Assembly (NCBI RefSeq): GCF_030247195.1
Contig: NC_080672.1
Span: 4,030,001 to 4,094,000 of the forward strand
From: Topomyia yanbarensis
Lineage: Eukaryota > Arthropoda > Insecta > Diptera > Culicidae
Length of the DNA: 64,000 bases
Direction: 5' to 3'
The position numbers and the translations under genes are program-made. The notes below the pieces were generated by a model. The model saw only the letters and a list, made by a program, of their open reading frames with translations, did no database searches and was not told where the DNA came from. Shown here in pieces: positions 10,893-21,090 of the stretch (position 1 is the stretch's first letter; the number at the start of each line of letters is the position of its first letter).

Positions 10893-12230
10893 ATGGCCGA
10901 GGGCGAAATACCATCTGATGTAATCATGGAAGTCCCTGATCCCCCTAATACTCGCATTGCTCCCCGTATAAAGCAGTACCCAGAAGGTTCCTCTGGGCCA
11001 TGGGTGGTATATTTTCGGACCGGAGAGAAACCGGTTAATATATTAAAACTTTCTCGAGATCTGACTGCTAATTACCCGGCCGTAACTCAGATAACACGTG
11101 TTCGGGCGAACAAGATACGTGTTCTAGTGAGTGATCTCGGCCAGGCAAACGCGATTGCTTGCTGTGAGCGCTTTACGCGGGAATTTAAAGCCTACGTGCC
11201 TTGTGTGGCCTGTGAAATCGATGGGGTAGTGTCCGAACCGGGCCTGAAATGCGAAGAACTGTTGGAGCACGGGGTTGGCTGCTTTAAGGACCCCTCTCTT
11301 GAACAGATTAAGATCTTGGAATGCAAACAATTGTATACCGCAAACACCGAGGGAGGTAAGACTACCTACTCTCTATCAGGCTCGATTCGGGTGACATTCG
11401 CCGGGTCCTCTCTTCCCAACTACATCCTCCTTGACAAGGTTCGCCTACCAGTTCGCCTGTTCGTACCGCGGGTCATGAACTGCAGCAATTGCAAGCAGTT
11501 GGGCCACACAGCCACATATTGTGGAAATAAGAAACGATGCGGCAAATGCGAAGGAGAGCATGAGGATGACTCTTGCGACAAAGAAACTGAAAAGTGTATT
11601 TGCTGCGGGGGCCCTTCACATGCTCTTAAATCATGTCCTGCGTACAAGCAGCGCGGGGATAAAATTAAGCGCTCCCTTAAGGAACGCTCAAGGTGTTCTT
11701 ATGCAGAAATGCTAAAGAATGCTTCGCCATCTGTCCTGTCCGAAAATCCCTATGCTGGTTTGGCTAACGTTGAGCAAGAATCTGACGACCCACAAGAGGG
11801 AACATCTTTGGTTAACCCAGGGGAATCCAGGAAGAGGAGAAATCCAGCCTCCCCTACATTGCCTCGTAAGGGTGCCAAGGTGTCGTCCACTCAGAGTGCG
11901 CCATCTACAACCAATAAATCCAACGGAAGTGATGCACAAAAGCCGAAGCAATTTGCTCCAGGACTTGGAAATATTAATTCTAACAAGGAGTACCCACCAC
12001 TTCCAGGGACACCAAAAACCCCAAGTGTCCCCGTTTTTCAAACAGATACTCAGTCCAGTAACGGACTAATGAAATTTTCTGACATAGTGGACTTAATTTT
12101 CACAGCTTTCAATGTTACTGATCCTCTTAAAAGCCTTCTGATACGTTTTCTCCCTATAGTGCAAACATTTTTGAAGCAGTTGACTACTAAATGGCCCCTC
12201 CTTGCAGCGATCGTATCCTTCGATGGCTAA
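10893..12230 (+). CDS. ORF1, gag-like nucleic-acid-binding protein of element 2
   Basis: A 445-residue RNA-binding protein of the retrotransposon RNP. The conserved N-terminal region (about 20-195) may be RRM-like. Three zinc knuckles follow: C197/C200/H205/C210, C216/C219/H223/C228 and C235/C238/H243/C248. Next are a basic KIKRSLKERSRCSYAEM stretch, a Pro/Ser/Lys-rich linker (about 280-390) and a conserved hydrophobic C-terminus (about 395-445) nearly matching that of the ORF1 at 2001-3329. The ATG at 10893 is the first in frame and gives a length like its relative. ORF2 begins inside its final codons. Confidence 0.92.
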   Translation: MAEGEIPSDVIMEVPDPPNTRIAPRIKQYPEGSSGPWVVYFRTGEKPVNILKLSRDLTANYPAVTQITRVRANKIRVLVSDLGQANAIACCERFTREFKAYVPCVACEIDGVVSEPGLKCEELLEHGVGCFKDPSLEQIKILECKQLYTANTEGGKTTYSLSGSIRVTFAGSSLPNYILLDKVRLPVRLFVPRVMNCSNCKQLGHTATYCGNKKRCGKCEGEHEDDSCDKETEKCICCGGPSHALKSCPAYKQRGDKIKRSLKERSRCSYAEMLKNASPSVLSENPYAGLANVEQESDDPQEGTSLVNPGESRKRRNPASPTLPRKGAKVSSTQSAPSTTNKSNGSDAQKPKQFAPGLGNINSNKEYPPLPGTPKTPSVPVFQTDTQSSNGLMKFSDIVDLIFTAFNVTDPLKSLLIRFLPIVQTFLKQLTTKWPLLAAIVSFDG

Positions 12231-15084
12231 GTCATCGAACGAGGTCACCGATTCGATCACTGTTCTACAGTGGAACAGCAGAAGTATCCTCCCGAAAATC
12301 GATTCCTTTAAATTTTTACTAAATAGTTTAAAATGTGATGCTTTCGCATTATGTGAAACTTGGTTAACTTCCGATATAAATATCAACTTCCACGACTTTA
12401 ATATAATTCGTCTGGATCGAGAAAACCCCTATGGAGGAGTACTTTTGGGGATCAAAAAGTGCTATTCTTTCAACCGAATTAACCTCCCTTCGACACCAGG
12501 CATTGAAATTGTCGCTTGTCAAGTTTTAATCAAAGGTAAAGACCTTTGCATTGCTTCCATCTACATTCCTCCTAGAGCCTCGGTAGGGCACCGAACGCTT
12601 TGTAATATCACGGAATCCTTACCGGCACCGCGGCTAGTTCTGGGAGACTTTAACTCGCACGGTACGGTATGGGGCTGTCTTCATGATGATAATAGATCAA
12701 CATTAATCCAAGATCTTTGCGATAATTTCAACATGACCATCTTAAACACGGGAGAAATGACGCGGATTCCTACACCACCAGCACGCGCAAGCGCGTTGGA
12801 TTTATCGCTATGCTCGACATCGCTACAGTTAGATTGCAGGTGGAAGGTGATCCCTGATCCCCACGGTAGCGATCATTTGCCTATCGTGATTTCAATTGCT
12901 AACGGTTCAAGACCATCGGAAACACTCAATGTCTCGTATGACCTCACACGGAACATTGATTGGAAGAGTTACGCGACCGCGATATCCGTTAAAATCGAAT
13001 CCACTCAAGAACTTCCTCCGGAGGAAGAGTACAGGTTTTTGGCTGGCTTGATTCTCGACAGTGCGAATCAAGCTCAGACTAAACCAGTACCCAGCGCGAA
13101 TACCCATGGACGGTCTCCCACCCTGTGGTGGGATAAAGAGTGCTCAGAGCTATACGCGGAAAAGTCCACTGCATATAAGGCCTTCCGGGAAGACGGGTTA
13201 CCCGCTAGCTATCAACAGTACGCGTCGTTAGAATGGCGAATGAAGAGTCTAATGAAAGCCAAAAAACGCAGTTATTGGCGCCGGTTCGTCGACGGGTTAA
13301 CGAGAGAAACAGCGATGAGCACTCTTTGGGGTACGGCTCGACGTATACGTAACCGTAATAGTACCAACGAGAACGTGGAATATTCAAACCGTTGGATATT
13401 CGCTTTCGCCAAGAAGATCTGTCCGGACTCTGTCCCGGTACAGAAAACGTGCCGCGCCGCGTCTCCTCACGATACCGCGAACGAAACACCGTTTTCGATG
13501 GTGGGGTTCTCACTTGCTCTCTTATCGTGCAACAATAACGCCCCAGGGTTAGACAGAATCAAATTCAACTTGCTGAAGAATCTGCCTGACACTGCAAAAA
13601 GGCGCTTGTTGAATTTATTTAACAAGTTTCTTGAGGGTAACATTGTCCCTTATGAATGGAGGCAAGTGAAGGTCATCGCCATCCAAAAACCAGGAAAACC
13701 AGCCTCCGACCACAACTCGTATCGGCCGATTGCAATGCTGTCCTGTATTCGGAAGTTGTTCGAGAAAATGATCTTGTTTCGCCTCGACAATTGGGTTGAA
13801 GCAAATGGCTTACTGTCAGATACACAATTTGGCTTCCGCAAAGGCAAAGGGACGAACGATTGCCTTGCGTTGCTTTCTACAGAAATCCAAATGGCCTATG
13901 CTAACAAAGAGCAGATGGCATCAGTCTTCTTGGATATTAAGGGGGCTTTTGACTCAGTTTCTATCAACATTCTGTCAGAGAAGCTGCACCAGCATGGTCT
14001 TTCGCCAATTTTAAATAACTTTTTGCTAAACCTGTTGTCTGAAAAGCACATGCACTTTTCGCATGGCGATTTAACAACATCGCGATTTAGCTACATGGGT
14101 CTTCCCCAGGGCTCATGTCTAAGTCCCCTGCTCTACAATTTCTACGTGAATGACATTGACGATTGTCTTGCCAATTCATGCACGCTAAGACAACTTGCAG
14201 ACGACGGGGTGGTCTCTGTTACAGGACCCAAAGCTGCCGACTTGCAAGGACCATTACAAAATACCTTGGACAATTTGTCTGCTTGGGCTCTTCAGCTGGG
14301 TATTGAGTTCTCCACGGAGAAAACTGAGTTGGTTGTTTTTTCTAGGAAGCGTGAGCCGGCGCAACTCCAGCTTTTATTAATGGGTGCAACGATCAATCAG
14401 GTTTTCACATTTAAATATCTCGGGGTCTGGTTCGACTCTAAAGGTACCTGGGGATGTCACATTAGGTATCTGAAACAGAAATGCCAACAAAGGATCAATT
14501 TTCTCCGAACAATAACTGGAACATGGTGGGGTGCTCACCCAGGAGACCTGATCAGGTTGTACCAAACAACGATATTGTCGGTGATGGAGTACGGGTGTTT
14601 CTGTTTCCGCTCCGCTGCGAACATACACTTCATCAAACTGGAGAGAATCCAGTACCGTTGCTTGCGCATTGCCTTGGGTTGCATGCACTCGACCCATACG
14701 ATGAGTCTCGAAGTGCTGGCGGGCGTTCTTCCGCCAAAAAATCGATTTTGGGAACTCTCATATCGATTGCTCATCCGATGCGACATTCTAAACCCGTTGG
14801 TAATTCAAAATTTCGAGAGGCTCGTCGAGCTTAATTCTCAAACCCGTTTTATGTCCTTGTACTTCGACTACATGGCACAGAGCATTAATCCTTCTTCGTA
14901 CAATCCCAACCGTGTCCGTCTCCTAGATACTTCTGATTCTACTGTATTCTTCGACACATCCATGAAGGAAGAGATTCTTGGAATCCCGGACCATACACGC
15001 CCGCAGGTGATCCCCAATATATTTTATAATAAATTCCGAGAAGTCGACTGCAAACAAAGAATCAATTTCAGCTCTCAAAATTAA
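12223..15084 (+). CDS. ORF2, endonuclease/reverse transcriptase of element 2
   Basis: 953 residues from the ATG at 12223, which overlaps the ORF1 stop (ATGGCTAA). Endonuclease motifs: QWN (N18), CETW (E45), GDFNSHG (D142, N144), GSDHLP (D217, H218). RT motifs: AIQKPGKP, FLDIKGAFDS (D571), GLPQGSCLSP and LADDG (D660, D661). A thumb-like and linker region follows, ending near HTRPQVIPNIFYNKF. In I-clade proteins an RNase H domain usually comes next; here the frame stops about 17 codons later and no RNase H motif is seen downstream. The conserved APGPDRI is APGLDRI here. So the copy is open but may be defective. An upstream in-frame TTG at 12202 is not needed as a start. Confidence 0.92.
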   Translation: MAKSSNEVTDSITVLQWNSRSILPKIDSFKFLLNSLKCDAFALCETWLTSDININFHDFNIIRLDRENPYGGVLLGIKKCYSFNRINLPSTPGIEIVACQVLIKGKDLCIASIYIPPRASVGHRTLCNITESLPAPRLVLGDFNSHGTVWGCLHDDNRSTLIQDLCDNFNMTILNTGEMTRIPTPPARASALDLSLCSTSLQLDCRWKVIPDPHGSDHLPIVISIANGSRPSETLNVSYDLTRNIDWKSYATAISVKIESTQELPPEEEYRFLAGLILDSANQAQTKPVPSANTHGRSPTLWWDKECSELYAEKSTAYKAFREDGLPASYQQYASLEWRMKSLMKAKKRSYWRRFVDGLTRETAMSTLWGTARRIRNRNSTNENVEYSNRWIFAFAKKICPDSVPVQKTCRAASPHDTANETPFSMVGFSLALLSCNNNAPGLDRIKFNLLKNLPDTAKRRLLNLFNKFLEGNIVPYEWRQVKVIAIQKPGKPASDHNSYRPIAMLSCIRKLFEKMILFRLDNWVEANGLLSDTQFGFRKGKGTNDCLALLSTEIQMAYANKEQMASVFLDIKGAFDSVSINILSEKLHQHGLSPILNNFLLNLLSEKHMHFSHGDLTTSRFSYMGLPQGSCLSPLLYNFYVNDIDDCLANSCTLRQLADDGVVSVTGPKAADLQGPLQNTLDNLSAWALQLGIEFSTEKTELVVFSRKREPAQLQLLLMGATINQVFTFKYLGVWFDSKGTWGCHIRYLKQKCQQRINFLRTITGTWWGAHPGDLIRLYQTTILSVMEYGCFCFRSAANIHFIKLERIQYRCLRIALGCMHSTHTMSLEVLAGVLPPKNRFWELSYRLLIRCDILNPLVIQNFERLVELNSQTRFMSLYFDYMAQSINPSSYNPNRVRLLDTSDSTVFFDTSMKEEILGIPDHTRPQVIPNIFYNKFREVDCKQRINFSSQN

Positions 15085-15300
15085 TGTTTCAGGATAGCGG
15101 ATCCACGAATATGTACGATAGTTAGAAAGTCTTGCTATTTTCTGAGAAATCGAGGGGGAATTACCCCCACTGTCTTAATAGCCCCGGGTTCCCCTATCTA
15201 TGAAAAAATGTTCAAAAACATTCTGAGCAGGAAAAAAATGTTCAAAAACCAACAACTCAGAGAATGGGTTTGAGTAGTTAAGGAAGGAAAGCTAGCTGTG
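15085..15300 (+). other. Region 3' of ORF2 (3' UTR and junction)
   Basis: Holds a small GAGGGGGAATTACCCCCACT inverted motif and two GAAAAAAATGTTCAAAAAC-like repeats (about 15199-15249). No RNase H coding, poly(A) or clear target duplication was seen. The boundary with the reverse-oriented R1-type sequence lies somewhere here. Confidence 0.4.
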
Positions 15301-15349
15301 GGTCTAGAATTAATGCTCTTCGCCTACGAGGACAAACTGGGCGGCAAAC

Positions 15350-16350
15350 TGCAGGCTGTCTAATTTACTGAGCCCTTCAGTTCCCTTGTGCCATTCAGTA
15401 CCACTTCCTCGTTGAGCTTCCGACTGGTTCGCGAACTAGTCGGTCCAGTCCCCGACGATGGATCTAGCTTACTCCGACGAAAAGTTCCTCGGCGAAAGAA
15501 GTTCGAGGCGAGCCAACCAGCCAGGTGCTGAGGTCAGTTCGGCGATTCCGGTAGAGTAGGGCATCCGGTTTGCTGGAGCCCCGGCGCGACTGTTGGTGGG
15601 TCGTCGCAGTCTACGCAATCTAGTTCCCGGCGATGAATCTGACTGTACGCTGACGGAGAGGTCCCAGACGAAAGAAGTTCTACCGATACCGATTCTTATT
15701 TGGTTTCAGTACCACAACCCTTTGATCCCTTTGGCTCCGTGACCGGTGCCATTTAGCAGCGCAACTCCTTTAAGCCCTTTAGTTCTCTTCTTGGGCCATT
15801 TAGCACTACTTCCTTGATGATCCATTCAGCTCCTGGACATGTTCGCGAACTACTCGGTCTAGTCTCCAACGATGGACCTTACCTACTCCAACAGAGAGTT
15901 CCCCGGCGAGAGAAGTTCTCCCGAAACCGAGCCAATCAGCTAGATGCCGAGGTCAGTTTGGCGATTGCGGTGAAAAAGGGCGTCCGATTCACTGGTGTCC
16001 CGATGACCCGCGACTGATGGTGTCTCGTCACGGTCTACTCAATCTAGTCCCCAGCGGTGAATCTAGCTTACCTTGACGGAGAGTTCCCTGGCGAAAAAAG
16101 TTTTCCCAATATCTATTCTTCTTTGGTTTTCGCTATTTTTCTCTCGGAACAACCGGTGGGGTGCCGTGGTCGATCTGGCGAATCCGCATGGAGCGTGATG
16201 CCCGGTTCGCTGGCATTTCGACGACTCATACTCTCTGCTCTCTTGCAGTCTACTCGACTATTCAACGGTGGTGGATCTAGCTTATTCCTGCGGAGAGTTC
16301 CCTGGCGGTGCATGCTCTCCCGAAACCGTTGCTCGATGTCCATTCCGCTG
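15350..16350 (-). repeat. Degenerate ~414-bp repeats at the 3' end of the R1-like remnant
   Basis: GTTCGCGAACT at 15427 recurs at 15841 (period 414), followed in both by a matching CGATGGA block, GAGAGTTCCCCGGCG-like sequence and GAGGTCAGTT. A shorter inner module (GGATCTAGCTTA through AGAAGTTC) recurs near 15464, 15632, 16060 and 16268. It lies directly downstream, in minus-strand sense, of the R1-like C-terminal coding region, so it probably belongs to the 3' end of that element. Confidence 0.7.
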
Positions 16351-16359
16351 TAAGACGGT

Positions 16360-18290
16360 CATGGTCTACATCATATCTCTGTTTACTGCGTTCCACGTCT
16401 CTACGTCGCTTGTCATTCTGTAGGCTACATTATCCGGGTTGATGTCCGGTCCTCCAGTTTTAAATAGCTCCCTGCACGTCACTTCAAGCCTCGGATATTC
16501 AAAGACTTCAAACATCGGACATTCAAAGACGCTCCGGCGTCTCCTCGGCGTTCTCACATTCCGGGCACAGTGTTGACGTTGCGTACGACGTCCTTAAGCA
16601 GCCGTGGTTCGGTAGGAGCTGTTTCAGGTGGAAGGTCATCTCTCCGTGTTTTCTATTGACCCACGTCGACAGGTTTGGATGAGCCGGTAGGTCCACTTTT
16701 CTTTCTCCGTATTATCCCATTTCTGCTGTCACGTCACCATCGAATCGATTCTCATCATTTTCCTCACGTTTCTGACGTTTCATTGATTGTAGCACTTGAT
16801 ATCCTCCGTCAGGGTAGTGCAGATGGGGATCATCTCGGCGATAAGGCATACTTCCTCCAGCATGCAATCGCAACTCGTACGACCAGCAGTCGAAGCGTCC
16901 TGTTCACCTTTTGCGGTTCCACTTGGTTTTCAGCGCCGCACCCCAAGAAGGAGCCCCATATCGCAGTATCGATGACAAAACACTAGATAATGGACCGACA
17001 TTTCGCATGTGTAATCAACGTGGTTGTTAAAGCTCAAACAGTCGTCGATTATCACTCCCAATTGCTTCAGTGCACGCTCCGATGCAATCACATGCCCTTC
17101 GACGGTGATCTGTATCCGCTGAACCATTTTGCAGTTGTTGCACAACAACAAATCCGTCTTGTGGTGTGCCATTTGCAGCTTGACCCGTTCATCCAGATCT
17201 CGAGAGTTGGACAGAGAATGGACTAGCATTGCCTTCTGCCCTTTAGTTCGTCTGGTACACCAGTGCTCTACTCTGGAAGTAGCTCTTCCGGATCTGGTTC
17301 ATTCTTTTATGTTACGCTGCGGCATTGGTCTATACGAGGCTGGATGGCCCGATGACTTCCCTGACTTTGGCAGCAACATCAGTTTCTGCACCTTCCTCAT
17401 TTCGGGGATTACCATCTATTGACTTTCGGGGTCTTACCGTCTATTGACTTCAGCAGTAGCATCCTGAACATGTCCGGATATGCCAGGATCGCAGCTTTCA
17501 GCGCCACGGTTGGTATTCCATCCGGACCGGGGGTTTTCTTTGATTTTAGTCACATGGACGCTTCTTTGAGCTCGTCGTTAGTCGCTTGCCACTCGACTAT
17601 GTTACCTCCTTCTTCTTCGCCGTACGGTGTCGGTGACCAGGTATCGTGATTCGGGAAGAGACCCTCAACGATTATCTTTAGTTTAACCGAGCATATTTCA
17701 GCTGGTGTCGACGGACCCTCGTCTTCGTCATGACGACTCAGTACGCATCCCCCAGGGATTGACGTTTATTTCTCAGCACAGCTACTTATCGCAATTGACT
17801 TGCTAAGCTTGATCTCCCGTTTTAAAGAGTCCCTACCTTTTTGAAACGTCGCTTGCTCTACTGTCTCACTCTCCGATCTTGCGCTCTGAGACCGCCTTCT
17901 GGCTCTAAGACAAGCAGCGTGTAGCGTACTGAGTTACTCATTTAACCAGTAAGCTACACGCCGTCTACTGCATGGCCCGAGTTTTCGTGACATTGTAGCG
18001 TCACAAGCCGTCACAATCCTTCTTGTTAGCCGTCAGCCGCATCAACGTACTTGCTTCCGTTGTTCGCCGAAGTAACTCGACAAAGAGGTTTTTGTTCAAG
18101 GCTTTCGTCTTCCACTTTAGCTTACGGCCCGTCCTTCTTCGTGCTGCAGCAGGGTTCCATTGGCCGATGCGGTAGCGAATCGCCTGGTGGTCTCTCTGGG
18201 GATACTTCTCTCACACTCTCCAGTCCATGTTCGCCGTTAGTCAAGGACTACAGAATGTGGCGAAATTTCTCTCGGTACTGATATCCGTTT
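16360..18290 (-). pseudogene. Decayed R1-clade non-LTR ORF2
   Basis: Minus-strand frames, broken by many stops, show collinear R1-clade landmarks. In order: QRDHQAI near 18180 (end of the endonuclease, SDHQ in the family); a palm-proximal KKTPGPDGIPTVALKAAI near 17500; KLQMAHHKTD and LKQLGVIIDDCLSFNNHVDY (17229-16930); TWVNRKHGEMTFHLKQLLPN; the Cys/His cluster CPECENAEETPE near 16560; and GGPDINPDNV near 16450. The RT catalytic core between the palm-proximal and thumb segments seems deleted around 17240-17450. Certainly inactive. Confidence 0.8.
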
Positions 18291-18594
18291 CGTGAACCAA
18301 TGAGCTCCCAGCTCCTCGCTTCGCCGCGATCTACTTGTTATAGTCCTCGGCGGTTGAGCTAGCCTCCACAACGTGCCGTCAGGTAGGTGTCGAGTCTGCA
18401 GCCAATTTTCACTACAAGTAAATATTTTCACAAGATAACTTTTGCAAATGAAACTTTGAGAATTTTATTTAAAATTTTAGGCATATTTTTGTTTAACATA
18501 TTCCATTTTTTTCAAATCTCTCCGAAATATTTCGGGGGGGTGATAGGTGACTGTTGTTATTGTTGAGTAACGTCAAATGTGGGATGCATGGTTG
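18291..18594. other. Junction DNA, probably interior of the TA-flanked element
   Basis: AT-rich from 18430, with a TCAAATCTCTCCGAAATATT motif like the subterminal motifs at 20608. This suggests that the original MITE interior resumes here. No gene. Confidence 0.4.
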
Positions 18595-18602
18595 CTGCGT
18601 AT

Positions 18603-20438
18603 TAGGGTTCGTCGCGGTGCGGATGTGGGCGGTAAATGGATTGTCCGCACCGCAACCGCAAAAAAAATAATAAAACCGCACCGCTTACCGCAACCGCACT
18701 TTATTTACCGTACCGCACCGCGCGGTAATGCGGTAAATGCGGTAAAATTTATATATTTTTAAAAATAGTGTTGTTAAATTGTTTTTCTTATTCACACGAA
18801 ATTTAACTTTAAGAGACTCCTCAGAATGTAATATTTATGAAAAAATCAACTTTTGCATTTTCTATTAATAACATTCCGTACATTTTAAGATAAACATTAT
18901 ACATTCAAAAACGTTCTACTGCAGTAATAGGACAACTTTTATTTTAGCAACCCTTCAGATAATTGAAAAAAGAGGCACAAAAATGTAATAAGAAATGAAG
19001 TGCATATTTTTTTCTTTAAATTTTCATATTTTCAATGTTTTTGACATATGAAAATGTTATGGATGATTTTCATATTTACGTAGTAAAACCCACTTTTAAT
19101 TCTTAAAGGAGTTTCACCAAAAAAATTTGAATGTCGAAATACCAGTACTTCTATATAGTAGCGCATATATTCTAATACAGTGAAATAAAAACATATTGTA
19201 TTTCATCAATAAGAACGACGCCATATTTGACGAAAAAAAAATTGCTCTATACATAACATCTAATCAGGAGTTCGGTCTCAACCGGTACAGAATCACTGAA
19301 CATTAGAAAAACTGCAAAAAATGTATGATTTATAGCATACAGCAGAAATGATTTTTAAAAATAGGGGGTTTTACGGACAAAATATCCCAAAACTCTAACT
19401 TCAGAATTCTTCAAGAAACAGATGTATTCTCATTGAAAAACTAAGATTGCCCCCTTTCAAAATATATGAAGTGTAATTTTCTAAAGGCTAGTTCGAAAGT
19501 TCTAGCATTTAATGTATTTTCCTCTAATATTTTCCCAAAAAGCCCATGGAATAAACTACAATTGTAGTGAACTATGTGGTATTTGGCAAAAAAGCTTCAA
19601 AAAAGCTACAAAATAGTCTTAACTGAAAAATATTAGGACTTAATTTGGTAGAAAACTATAGTAAATTTGAATGGAAGTACGCGAAAAATAGTTATGTAGC
19701 ATACTTTTTGAGAGAGTCCAATAAAATTGACTGCAGAAAAATTCACAAAGAAGAAGATAGAAATACGATGTTGATGAATGAATGATAGAATCATTCAAAT
19801 TTAAACCGCTACTTATTTTGGACGCTTTCATACATTTATATCCTTTACTGCCAATTACTCCAAATTCGTTTGGTTTGATAAAGATAATTATATTCTTTGG
19901 CTTGTGTTTAAGTCCCAGCATAATTAGTTCATCTCTAATTCCTTTAAATTGGTCAAAATTCATAGTTGAAAAATTGATATCGAAATCGATTCATAATTCC
20001 ACGATTTCCAACAGAAATCGGGAGAAGTGATGCACTTTTAAATTGGATTTAAGAGTACAAATTTATTCTTTTTAAATGATCTAATAATTTTGTCTCTATT
20101 TGGATCCTGCATTTTATGTATTTGAAATGGTTGGTTTGTGAAGTTTTACTTAGAAGTATAAAATAACTAGTCCAAAATATGTCGTAAAAATAATAGCGTC
20201 AAAATATTTCTCAGTTAGATTTTCTTTCGTAATAGCAATCTGTTTATCAATTTAAAATAATCAAAATTATCACTTTATCAATTTTTTTGCGGTGCGGTTG
20301 CGGTAAAACCGCGCGGTAAAAGCTCTTTCCCGCACCGCATCTGCGGGAAAAAGTGTCTCACCGCACCGCAGATTTTACGGTGCGGGTGCGGTAAATACCA
20401 CGCGGTTGCGGTAATTACCGCAACCGCGACGAACCCTA
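18603..20438. mobile_element. hAT-like element with GC-rich subterminal repeats
   Basis: Perfect 8-bp TSD CTGCGTAT at 18595-18602 and 20439-20446. The inverted ends share TAGGGTTCGTCGCGG and fit the hAT end consensus. About 150 bp at each end are packed with GCGGT/ACCGC motifs, while the 1.5 kb interior is AT-rich and has no transposase frame, only chance frames near 100 codons. It is therefore non-autonomous. The dense short motifs are candidate transposase-binding sites, which is inference. Confidence 0.9.
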
Positions 20439-20446
20439 CTGCGTAT

Positions 20447-20966
20447 ACTGTAGTAAACAATTACAGTTAAGTTTCTGTACGATGAAGCGTGCATTTCCAT
20501 CAATTTTTTTTTTTTGTTATTTTCTGGAAATAATGACTTCAATTATTCTGGTGTGAATTTGGTAACGTTCAGTGGTGTGTATGAAGCATGACGAAGGGTA
20601 TCAAATCTCCCCGAATTTGAAGGGATCAAATGAACCCATAGCACCTATTTCAGCAAACTTTAATAAAAATATAGTTGAACAAAAATATCAACTCAAACAT
20701 AACGTCTTCGTATAATTGACATTTTCCTGTAATTCTGAATACAAAAGTATAGCATGTAGTGGGTGATTGTATCAATTGTATAAAAGATTGAAATTTTAAA
20801 AAATAAATCTTCAGTTACTCTGAGATTTCTTTTAATCGGTAAAAATTCGGTTATACATGCCTTTGTTTTTTTTAAAGAAATGTATGTTTAGATAAACGTA
20901 CGCAACTTTCTAGTATATTCGATTAATGTATTCTGATCCGCCTTTGAGTTACGATAATGGGATCAA
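20447..20966. other. Interior of the TA-flanked element
   Basis: AT-rich and non-coding. Carries TATCAAATCTCCCCGAATTT at 20608, resembling the element end. Otherwise nothing recognised. Confidence 0.45.
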
Positions 20967-21000
20967 GTCTCCCCGGGAATCAAGTCTCCTCAGTCTCCCC

Positions 21001-21090
21001 TACTCCATCTGTACCCAATTGAGAATTTCTGAGTGAACCTTAGGCGCAGAATCTATTCGAACAACTTCGCGACGAAAATATTTGCCGCCA
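21001..21090 (+). pseudogene. ITmD37E-like transposase, 3' part after the insertion
   Basis: Directly after the right TIR and TA, the frame reads PIENF, then TGA in place of a Trp codon, then VNLRRRIYSNNFATK. This is the RPIExFW block of the transposase, with the third catalytic Glu. Counting across the insertion and one frameshift, this Glu lies about 36-37 residues after the Asp of the SDL motif at 10340, consistent with D37E spacing. Similarity fades after about 21080. Confidence 0.7.

Larger units (their letters stand above)
10596..15260 (+). mobile_element. I-clade non-LTR retrotransposon, element 2
   Basis: A plus-strand element with a ~290-bp 5' UTR, ORF1, an 8-nt overlap, ORF2, and a 3' region after 15084. 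Both ORFs are open. Its 5' UTR shows no similarity by eye to the 195-bp monomers of element 1, so the two may be different families or this copy may have lost its 5' monomers. Exact ends were not resolved: no obvious tail or TSD was found around 15085-15260. Confidence 0.75.
10432..21000. mobile_element. TA-flanked MITE-like element, expanded by nested insertions
   Basis: The left end GGGGAGACTGAGGAGACTTG (10432) is matched by an inverted right end CAAGTCTCCTCAGTCTCCCC finishing at 21000. TA flanks both sides (10430-10431 and 21001-21002). The flanks join into one broken transposase reading frame, which independently supports a single insertion. Subterminal motifs like ATCAARTCTCCCC recur at 20608 and 20962. 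The original element was probably small and non-autonomous: most of the 10.6 kb is an I-clade element, an R1-clade remnant and a hAT-like element. The end GGGGAGACTGRGG is shared with the MITE at 44495 and the one ending at 4102. Confidence 0.8.

Noticed and set aside
12202..12222. TTG as start of ORF2 of element 2
   Set aside because: The ATG at 12223 gives the same overlap geometry as element 1; TTG starts are not expected in this eukaryotic context.
16930..17229. Independent 99-codon gene on the minus strand
   Set aside because: It is a surviving open segment of the decayed R1-clade RT, with family motifs and continuing homology on both sides.
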